NCBI GenBank assembly: GCA_013205415.1
Contig: JABMMY010000388.1
Location: 1-12,670, forward strand
DNA: 12,670 bases
Reading direction: 5' to 3'
Source: Deltaproteobacteria bacterium
GTDB taxonomy: Bacteria > Bdellovibrionota > FAC87 > UBA2466
Of this stretch, positions 6,801 to 12,670 are shown one piece after another. Made by a program: the position numbers and the translations under genes. The notes below the pieces were generated by a model that worked only from the letters and a program-made list of their open reading frames with translations, was not told where the DNA came from and did not search any database. How positions within the stretch are numbered: position 1 is the stretch's first letter; each line of letters begins with the position of its first letter.

Positions 6801-8273
6801 TCACACACCGCCCCCATGATGAAGAGAGATCCAACTGGCTCCATTGCTGGCATTAATTAATGCATTTAAAACCGGCCAATCGGCTACCGCATCACTGCCA
6901 TCCTTCATAGCCTCGGTCTCTCGATTAGGGCTTGCTACACTGCCACAGTCTAAATGATCTCTTCCAATGACAATGGGCGCTTTAACCTTCCCCTCTCTAA
7001 CAAGACGATTAAACATCAAGCCCGCTTTTTCCCTTTCGCCATAACCTAACCAACAAATTCTCGCTGGAAGACCTTGAAATTGAACTCTTTCTCTAGCCAA
7101 TTTCAACCATCGTGCTAAGGGTTTGTTTTCTGGAAAAAGTTCTAAGATCGCTCTATCTGTCGTGTAAATATCTTCAGGGTCTCCACTTAAAGCTACCCAA
7201 CGAAAAGGCCCTTTTCCTTCGCAAAAAAGAGGACGAATATATTCCGGGACGAAACCTGGAATCTTAAAGGCATCTTTAACGCCCTCTTCCTCGGCAATGG
7301 CTCTGATATTATTTCCATAGTCAAAGGTAGGAATGCCGCGGTCTAAAAATGTTAAAAGACCTTTCACATGAAGGGCTATCGATTGGCGAGATCTTTTTAA
7401 GTACTCGGTAGAATTCGACCGTCTTAAATCCATCGCCTCTTCTATTGATAGGCCTATAGGAATATAGCCCAATAAAGGATCGTGTGCGGAGGTCTGATCT
7501 GTGACTAAATCTGGCATCATATTTTGAGCCGCAATTTTTGGAATCAGTTCAGCCGCATTTCCCAGAAGTCCAATGGAGATCGCTTTTTTCTCAGCGGTAT
7601 ATTTTTTTATTTTTTCTAAAGCGCGATCAAGATCCGTTTCCATTTCATCGAGATATCCACTCTCAATTCGTCTCTTGATTCTTGTCGCATCAACCTCAAT
7701 GCCTAAAAAACAGGCTCCATTCATAGTCGCAGCTAGAGGTTGGGCTCCCCCCATCCCTCCGAGCCCTGAAGTTAAAATCCATCTGCCTTGGAGATCTCCT
7801 TGAAAATGACGACGTCCCGCCTCTGCAAAGGTCTCAAAAGTTCCTTGTAAAATTCCCTGTGTGCCAATGTAGATCCAAGATCCAGCGGTCATTTGCCCAT
7901 ACATCATTAGGCCTTTTTGTTCTAGCTCGCGAAAATGTTCCCAGTTAGCCCACTTAGGAACCAACAAGGAATTGGCTAATAAAACTCGTGGCGCATTTTC
8001 ATGGGATCTAAGAATTCCAATGGGTTTTCCAGATTGAATGAGAAGAGTTTCATTATTTTTTAAATTGATAAGGGAGGTTACGATAGCATCAAAACATTCC
8101 CAGTTTCTTGCCGCCTTCCCCGATCCTCCATAAACAACGAGATCATCGGGTCGCTCTGCGACGTCGGGGTCTAAATTATTCATGAGCATTCTTAACGCAG
8201 CCTCCTGCGCCCATCCCTGACAGTGAAGAGTATTACCCCTGAAGGCACGAATATTTTGGTGCGGAATTTTCAC
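6801..8273 (-). CDS. hutU: Urocanate hydratase (HutU), interrupted by TGA after 490 codons
   Basis: Urocanase adds water to urocanate using tightly bound NAD+, giving 4-imidazolone-5-propionate, the second step of histidine degradation. The N-terminus is complete, with AALRMLMNNLDP (25-36), VVYGG and GKAARNWECFDA (52-63). The NAD-binding glycine-rich run SGLGGMGGAQPLAA is at 169-182. The catalytic cysteine is C407 in ARICWLGYGE (equivalent, from memory, to Cys410 of the Pseudomonas putida enzyme), and GRDHLDCGSVASPNRETEAM follows at 437-456. The frame stops at TGA 6801-6803, after HHGGGV, where relatives have a glycine (GGGVGMG or GGGVGIG). One base change (GGA to TGA; C to A on the plus strand at 6803) explains it. 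As read, the protein lacks about 63 residues of the C-terminal urocanase domain and is probably inactive unless read-through or the separate C-terminal piece rescues it. The start is GTG, sharing GTGA with the hutH stop, which indicates translational coupling. Confidence 0.93.
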   Translation of the reverse strand: MKIPHQNIRAFRGNTLHCQGWAQEAALRMLMNNLDPDVAERPDDLVVYGGSGKAARNWECFDAIVTSLINLKNNETLLIQSGKPIGILRSHENAPRVLLANSLLVPKWANWEHFRELEQKGLMMYGQMTAGSWIYIGTQGILQGTFETFAEAGRRHFQGDLQGRWILTSGLGGMGGAQPLAATMNGACFLGIEVDATRIKRRIESGYLDEMETDLDRALEKIKKYTAEKKAISIGLLGNAAELIPKIAAQNMMPDLVTDQTSAHDPLLGYIPIGLSIEEAMDLRRSNSTEYLKRSRQSIALHVKGLLTFLDRGIPTFDYGNNIRAIAEEEGVKDAFKIPGFVPEYIRPLFCEGKGPFRWVALSGDPEDIYTTDRAILELFPENKPLARWLKLARERVQFQGLPARICWLGYGEREKAGLMFNRLVREGKVKAPIVIGRDHLDCGSVASPNRETEAMKDGSDAVADWPVLNALINASNGASWISLHHGGGV

Positions 8274-9784
8274 AAATCTAACTCTTTCTCCATCGCTAAA
8301 TACATTTCTCCGGTTCGCATCGTCGATAGAATAGTTTCTATATCAATATGAAGGTTTCTATCTTCCTCTAAAGCAGAAACTCTTTCCCGAACAAAACGGT
8401 ATAAGAATTGTGGCCCCACACCCGGTTTTAGAGGTTTTCTAAATTCTAAGGCTTGAGCAGCAGCTAAGGCTTCAATAGCTAAACAGGTTTGAGTGTTTTC
8501 TAAAATGGTTTTAGCTTTGCGTGCACAGAGGGGTCCCATACTCACATGGTCCTCTTTTTCATTATTAGTAGGAATGGAATCTGTCGATGCGGGATGACTT
8601 AACAATTTATTTTCAGAAACTAAACTCGCGGCGGTAACCTGTGCCATCATAAAACCAGAATTGAGCCCCTCATTTTTCACTAAAAAAGTGGGCAGACCAC
8701 TAAAAGTGGGATCGATGAGCTTGGCCATTCGTCGCTCAGAAATACTTGCCAATTCTGAAACGGCCATTCCTAAAATATCTAAGGCAAAGGCTATGGGCTG
8801 ACCATGAAAATTTCCGTTAGAGATAAGTTCTCCCGTTTCTGCATTCACTAAAGGATTATCGGTCGCAGCATTTAACTCGATAGAAAGCATGTGTCTTACA
8901 AAAACCAGTAGCTCTCTCACTCCACCATGTACCTGCGGTACACACCGAAAGGAATAGGGGTCTTGGACTCTGTCACAATCCACGTGGCTCTGGCTTATCT
9001 CACTACCTTCCATAAAACTGCGTAAAAGTTTTGCCGTTTTAATCTGGCCCGGAAAGGGTCTGGTCTGTTGAACCCAATCGGTAAATGCCTTTGCCGTTCC
9101 CAAAACTCCATCTAAACTCGCTGAACAAATAAGATCTGCTAAATCCATAGTCTCTTCGGCTCGTAGTAATGTAAGAGCACCAAGAGCGGTCATCTGTTGT
9201 GTGCCATTGATTAGGGAAAGGCCCTCTTTAGGCGCTAACTTAATAGGTTTTAGCCCAGCCAATTTCAAAGCAACATCTCCTGTCATTCTCTTTCCTTGAA
9301 AAAAAGCCTCCCCCTCTCCAATGAGAACAGAAGCAAGATGGGCTAGAGGGGCTAAATCTCCACTTGCACCCACAGAGCCTTTTGAGGGAATCACAGGATG
9401 GATTTCACGATTTAAAAGTTCAATTAAAAGTTCCACTAATTGGGGACGGACCCCGCTAAAACCCTTAGCGAGACACTGAGTGCGTAACAAAAGAATCGCT
9501 CTAGATTCCACCTCGGAATGAACCTCGCCTACTCCTGCGCAATGACTTCGAATAAGATTAACTTGAAGTTGATCTAGTTGATGCTTTTCAATTTTTATTT
9601 TGCTTAAAACACCGAAGCCCGTATTAATACTATAAACTTTATCATCTTGATTGGCCGCTTTATCGACGATAGCTCTTGCTTTCAGCATGATCTCTTTGGC
9701 TTGGGGACAAAGAGAAACCTTTTCTCTGCCCTCTACAATAGCCTTGAATTTTTCTAACGTGAGAGAGTGGCCGTCTAATAACAT
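8270..9784 (-). CDS. hutH: Histidine ammonia-lyase (HutH)
   Basis: Removes ammonia from L-histidine to give trans-urocanate, the first step of histidine degradation. The 504 residues are full length. The Ala-Ser-Gly triad that cyclises to the MIO electrophile is at 140-142 in GSVGASGDLAPLAHLAS. The catalytic tyrosine lies in YSINTGFG (Y51), and NLIRSHCAGVG and AATDNPLV are further family signatures. No key residue is missing. Its ATG follows the rpe stop with no gap. It is preceded by GAGGTGAT (9788-9795), an eight-base perfect match to the anti-Shine-Dalgarno end of 16S rRNA with 7-base spacing, so initiation should be strong even though it is a late gene in the operon. The stop is TGA, which shows that TGA terminates translation in this genome: reading on as another amino acid gives no plausible protein. 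Confidence 0.98.
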   Translation of the reverse strand: MLLDGHSLTLEKFKAIVEGREKVSLCPQAKEIMLKARAIVDKAANQDDKVYSINTGFGVLSKIKIEKHQLDQLQVNLIRSHCAGVGEVHSEVESRAILLLRTQCLAKGFSGVRPQLVELLIELLNREIHPVIPSKGSVGASGDLAPLAHLASVLIGEGEAFFQGKRMTGDVALKLAGLKPIKLAPKEGLSLINGTQQMTALGALTLLRAEETMDLADLICSASLDGVLGTAKAFTDWVQQTRPFPGQIKTAKLLRSFMEGSEISQSHVDCDRVQDPYSFRCVPQVHGGVRELLVFVRHMLSIELNAATDNPLVNAETGELISNGNFHGQPIAFALDILGMAVSELASISERRMAKLIDPTFSGLPTFLVKNEGLNSGFMMAQVTAASLVSENKLLSHPASTDSIPTNNEKEDHVSMGPLCARKAKTILENTQTCLAIEALAAAQALEFRKPLKPGVGPQFLYRFVRERVSALEEDRNLHIDIETILSTMRTGEMYLAMEKELDL

Positions 9785-10459
9785 TTAATCACCTCGGGTG
9801 GCTTCTTTAGAGAGTTCGGTAAGAGCTATCTTATAATCTTTAAAACTAAAAAATCCGGTGCCCATCACTAGGATGTCACATCCAGCCAAGACAGCCTCTC
9901 GAATATTCTCTTTTTTTATTCCACCATCAATTTGAATTTTAATTTTTCGTTTACCTATTCTTTTTTTTAGTTCGCGAACTCGCTCGAAAGAGTTTTCTAT
10001 GAAGGACTGTCCGGCAAAGCCAGGATTTACACTCATCAACAAAATGAAATCGGCAAAGTCTAAAATACCATTGAGTTCATCTAAAGAGGTACCTGGATTA
10101 ATGGCAACTCCTGCAGTCATTCCTAACTTTTGAATTTTCTGAACGGTACCATGTAAATGAGAGCAGGCCTCAACATGAACCGACAACCAATCACAACCTG
10201 CTTTTTTAAAGTCTTCCAGATAACGATCAGCATCATTAATCATCAAATGGGCATCAAAAATAAGTTTTGTTTTCTTTCTCAATGCCTGCAAAACTGGAAA
10301 TCCAAAGGTAATATTGGGAACAAAATTTCCATCCATAATATCGAAATGAAGAACTTCAATCCCCGCCTTTTCTAGTTTTTGAACCTCCGTTCCTAAACAA
10401 GAAAGATCCGAAGCTAAGAGAGAGGGGGCCAATTTAAATGTTTTGGATTTTAGGGCCAT
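9785..10459 (-). CDS. rpe: Ribulose-phosphate 3-epimerase
   Basis: Interconverts D-ribulose 5-phosphate and D-xylulose 5-phosphate in the pentose phosphate pathway, in the cytosol. The 224-residue length is standard for this TIM-barrel enzyme. Visible motifs are APSLLASD (11-18), the metal and catalytic cluster HFDIMDGNFVPN (H38, D40), DAHLM (H71), LMSVNPGFAGQ (141-151) and QIDGGI with the second catalytic aspartate D178. The phosphate-binding loop near the C-terminus is MGTGFF (199-204). AAGGA at 10465-10469 lies five bases before the ATG and overlaps the fmt stop, so it is expressed with fmt. rpe next to def and fmt is a common arrangement, often with rsmB between; rsmB is absent here. Confidence 0.97.
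   Translation of the reverse strand: MALKSKTFKLAPSLLASDLSCLGTEVQKLEKAGIEVLHFDIMDGNFVPNITFGFPVLQALRKKTKLIFDAHLMINDADRYLEDFKKAGCDWLSVHVEACSHLHGTVQKIQKLGMTAGVAINPGTSLDELNGILDFADFILLMSVNPGFAGQSFIENSFERVRELKKRIGKRKIKIQIDGGIKKENIREAVLAGCDILVMGTGFFSFKDYKIALTELSKEATRGD
9788..9795 (-). promoter_or_regulatory. Very strong ribosome binding site of hutH
   Basis: The minus-strand sequence GAGGTGAT pairs over eight bases with the usual 16S 3' end (ATCACCTC) and sits 7 bases before the hutH ATG, inside the last codons of rpe. It is the best Shine-Dalgarno match I found in the operon; those of def and fmt are weak. Confidence 0.7.
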
Positions 10460-10467
10460 GCGAGTCC

Positions 10468-11409
10468 TTAATTTCCTATCTTTTTAAAGGGGAAATTTCC
10501 CCGAAAGGCTTGAAGAAATTCATGAATTTTAAGTCTTTTTCTATTCTCGGGTTGGATCTCTGTCAAGGAAAGGGCGGTCCCTTCTCCGCAATGGATGACC
10601 ATTGAAGTTTTATGATCCGTAACAATCTCTCCCGGTTTGCCAGAAGAGGGTGGAATGACAACGACCCCATTGAATAGTTTGACTCTAGTGGTACCTAATT
10701 TTATTTCAGCTACAGGCCAGGGTTGTAATGCGCGAATCTGATTAAATAGATGAGTCGCAGATAGATTAAAATCTAATATCGCATCCTCTTTTTCTAGTTT
10801 TTTTGCATAGGTTATTTGGGTTTCATCTTGGGGCGTTAAGGTACCCCCTCCTACTTCGAGGAGTCTAATCGCCTCTACTAGGGCCTCCCCGCCAAGAACT
10901 GCAATGCGATCCATAAGTTCTCCTGAGGTTTCATTGGGCTTAATCGCCAGCTCTTTTTTTAAAAAAATATCACCCGCATCTAGTTTTTTAACTATTCGTT
11001 GAACAGTAACTCCGGTGATTTTCTGCCCATCCCAAATGGCTCTCTGAATGGGGGCCGCTCCACGATAGGCGGGAAGTAAAGAACCATGTACATTATAACA
11101 ACCTAAGCGTGGGAGATTAAGCACCTCCTCTTTTAAAATTTGGCCAAAGGCCGCGACTAAAATAATATCCGGTTCTAGATTTCTTAAGATATCCAAGGTC
11201 GGGTTTATATTTATATTTGAAGATGATATTACTGGAATGCCTATTTTTTTTCCTGTGTCTTCTACAGCTGAAGCGGTGATCTTCTGACCTCTCCCTGTGG
11301 CTTTAGCTAGCTGCGTGATGACCGCAATAGGGGGATAAAGATCGCTACAGATCTTTTCTAGAATCGTTGCTGCAAGCGGGGGAGTCCCCATGTAAATAAT
11401 TTTTAACAT
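10468..11409 (-). CDS. fmt: Methionyl-tRNA formyltransferase
   Basis: Transfers a formyl group from 10-formyl-tetrahydrofolate to Met-tRNA(fMet), producing the initiator of bacterial translation. The N-terminal formyltransferase domain (about 1-185) carries the catalytic triad in NVHGSLLPAYRGAAP (N106, H108) and LDAGD (D144), together with MGTPPLAA near the start and the loop TGRGQKITASAVE (38-50), which in this family lies near the tRNA acceptor end. The C-terminal OB-like domain (about 200-313) binds tRNA. The length of 313 matches the family. Its ATG directly follows the def stop (TAAATG) with only a distant AGGG, which suggests coupling to def translation. The product and that of def act one after the other on the same formyl group. 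Confidence 0.97.
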   Translation of the reverse strand: MLKIIYMGTPPLAATILEKICSDLYPPIAVITQLAKATGRGQKITASAVEDTGKKIGIPVISSSNININPTLDILRNLEPDIILVAAFGQILKEEVLNLPRLGCYNVHGSLLPAYRGAAPIQRAIWDGQKITGVTVQRIVKKLDAGDIFLKKELAIKPNETSGELMDRIAVLGGEALVEAIRLLEVGGGTLTPQDETQITYAKKLEKEDAILDFNLSATHLFNQIRALQPWPVAEIKLGTTRVKLFNGVVVIPPSSGKPGEIVTDHKTSMVIHCGEGTALSLTEIQPENRKRLKIHEFLQAFRGNFPFKKIGN

Positions 11410-11913
11410 TTACAGTTTGATTCCCTTGGCTAATTTCTTTTTTGCCATACGTCTTTTTAAAATTGATAACTTTTCAATAAATAAAATACCATCTAAATGA
11501 TCGTTTTCATGTTGAATCGCTACGGCTAAAAGACCCTCGGCCGCTATAGTTTTAGACCTACCGAAACGGTCCCTATAGTTAACTTTAATCTGCTCCTTTC
11601 TTTTTACCTCCTCTGTAAATCCAGGAACACTCAAGCAGCCCTCTTCAAAAGTAATGCTTCCGGTGCCTTGGCTTAGCTTAGGATTAATAAATTCATAAAG
11701 CTTTTTTTCTTCCTCCTCTTCAGTCGTAATATCAATAATAAAGACTCTGATCTTCTGCCCCACCTGGGGAGCCGCTAGCCCTATACCTTCAGCATCGTAC
11801 ATGGTGTCGGCCATATTATTCAAAAGAGTGTGAAGTGTCTTATCAAACTTCTGAACCGGTTTAGAGGTTTTTTGCAGTTCAGAATTGGGATAGGTTAAAA
11901 TATCTAAAATCAT
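11410..11913 (-). CDS. def: Peptide deformylase
   Basis: Metalloprotease that removes the N-formyl group from nascent proteins as they leave the ribosome. All three family motifs are present in 167 residues: EGIGLAAPQVG (42-52), EGCLSVPG with metal ligand C93, and QHENDHLDG with ligands H135 and H139 and catalytic E136. The chain has a short acidic insert, TTEEEEEKK (63-71), in the loop between the first two motifs, and a basic C-terminal tail (KRRMAKKKLAKGIKL), where the Escherichia coli enzyme has its ribosome-binding helix. The start is one base after the lptG stop with only a weak AGAAG upstream. It is a type I-like form as judged by motif spacing. Confidence 0.97.
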   Translation of the reverse strand: MILDILTYPNSELQKTSKPVQKFDKTLHTLLNNMADTMYDAEGIGLAAPQVGQKIRVFIIDITTEEEEEKKLYEFINPKLSQGTGSITFEEGCLSVPGFTEEVKRKEQIKVNYRDRFGRSKTIAAEGLLAVAIQHENDHLDGILFIEKLSILKRRMAKKKLAKGIKL

Positions 11914-11914
11914 A

Positions 11915-12670
11915 TTATCTTCTTTTCCAAATCATAATTGAGGCGATAGCCAGAAATATAAGATTAGGAGTCCACCCAGCTATTAAGGGAGGTAAATGGC
12001 CCCCCTTGCCCACGCTAATCATCATACGAAAGATGATCAAATAAATAAAGACCACCAGAAAACAAAATGCGACCCCCTTTGCAACCGATTGGGTCTTTAA
12101 GGGTTTTAAGACAAAGGCAATTCCAAGAAGTACAAAAATAATAGGCGTAAAGACCATTGAAATTCTTTCGTGGTAACTCACCTGTTGTCTTGTGGTGTCG
12201 AGACCATAAGAGCGATTGCGAACAATATTTTTTCGTAGCTCTTTCAATTGCATCGTTTCCGGCTGAATTTCGAGTGTTTTATAATCCCCAGGTTTTTCAG
12301 GAATTAAACCTCTTTGGGAGACAAAGGTTTCTACCGTTGGAAAATGGCTTTCGGGATAACGGATGATATGACCATTCTCTACATTCCAATCATTTTCTTT
12401 AAATACAGCTCTCTTGGCCTTAATTTTTTTCTCTATTGTCCCAGTTGGGGTAAGAATAAAAAGATTAATGTCCTCAAGAATATTTTTCTTTTGATCAAAG
12501 TGGCCTACATTGTAAATAGCCATGCCGCTTCGATACCAGAAACGGTCTCTGTTAAAACTTAGAAGAGCCTCTTCGCTAGTATCGGCCCCTTTTTCAAGGA
12601 GCAGCCTCTTTTTTTCTAACGTGGGAACCAAGGGATCAAGAATAAGAAAAGATATTGCACTTAATGCGGC
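11915..12670 (-). CDS. lptG: LPS export permease LptG (or LptF), C-terminal part
   Basis: Inner-membrane permease subunit of the LptBFG ABC transporter, which pulls lipopolysaccharide out of the inner membrane towards the LptA bridge. The frame is open to the window edge, so the gene continues outside and only about 251 residues are visible; a TTG at 12631 is not the true start. The visible part begins at the end of a membrane helix (SAISFLILDPLVP), followed by a periplasmic beta-rich domain (about 45-150, with FWYRSGMAIYNVGHFD) and then three membrane helices at the C-terminus. The segments MVFTPIIFVLLGIAF, GVAFCFLVVFIYLI and GGHLPPLIAGWTPNLIF are characteristic. The last favours LptG, where a Leu-Pro-Pro plus W-x-PN pattern is usual, over LptF. 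It is the first visible gene of the operon. Confidence 0.88.
   Translation of the reverse strand, partial: AALSAISFLILDPLVPTLEKKRLLLEKGADTSEEALLSFNRDRFWYRSGMAIYNVGHFDQKKNILEDINLFILTPTGTIEKKIKAKRAVFKENDWNVENGHIIRYPESHFPTVETFVSQRGLIPEKPGDYKTLEIQPETMQLKELRKNIVRNRSYGLDTTRQQVSYHERISMVFTPIIFVLLGIAFVLKPLKTQSVAKGVAFCFLVVFIYLIIFRMMISVGKGGHLPPLIAGWTPNLIFLAIASIMIWKRR

Noticed and set aside
6801..6803. TGA read as glycine (genetic code 25) or as selenocysteine
   Set aside because: TGA is the proper stop of hutH and of the hutU C-terminal frame in this window, each overlapping the next start. Urocanase has glycine, not cysteine or selenocysteine, at this position, and no obvious hairpin of the required kind follows.
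7573..7803. Plus-strand open frame within hutU, and similar ones at 3693-3941, 6352-6564 and 12157-12562
   Set aside because: They lie wholly inside strongly supported genes on the other strand, have no family resemblance and show no start signals of their own.
12632..12670. lptG starting at TTG 12631
   Set aside because: The frame continues upstream to the window edge with membrane-helix sequence typical of the protein, so the true start is outside the window.

Overview
The window looks like a chromosome segment of a moderately AT-rich Gram-negative bacterium. LptG, an inner-membrane part of the LPS export machine, indicates an outer membrane. A Bdellovibrionota or other delta-type lineage is possible from the gene mix and composition, but this is only a guess. 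No tRNA, rRNA, CRISPR array, insertion sequence or prophage gene is visible.

Positions 1-5333 are an accessory region concerned with the cell surface. It holds the last codons of an upstream gene and a family 2 glycosyltransferase whose 5' end may be frameshifted. Next comes a divergent pair separated by a 434-base non-coding stretch: a secreted protein of unknown family with six cysteines, and a large polytopic membrane protein with a GT-C-like layout. A second family 2 glycosyltransferase follows, reading towards the membrane protein. The two convergent gene pairs overlap at their 3' ends by 35 and 4 bases. These genes probably help build or decorate a surface glycan, but substrates cannot be read from the sequence.

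Positions 5392-12670 are one very compact minus-strand operon: lptG (cut by the window edge), def, fmt, rpe, hutH, hutU, hutI. Gaps between genes run from a 4-base overlap to 8 bases. Envelope assembly, initiator Met-tRNA formylation and deformylation, and the pentose phosphate epimerase are therefore joined to the first three steps of histidine breakdown (histidine to urocanate to imidazolonepropionate to N-formiminoglutamate). No gene for the next step (hutG or hutF) is in the window.

The clearest anomaly is in hutU. An in-frame TGA replaces a glycine codon in the conserved GGGVGMG-type segment, and the remaining 62 codons continue in frame with urocanase sequence intact. TGA is used as an ordinary stop elsewhere in the window, so this is a point nonsense mutation, a sequence error, or a gene now expressed in two pieces. 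A second notable signal is a perfect extended -10 box seven bases before the start codon of the second glycosyltransferase, which predicts a leaderless mRNA. I see no clearly new multi-gene system here.
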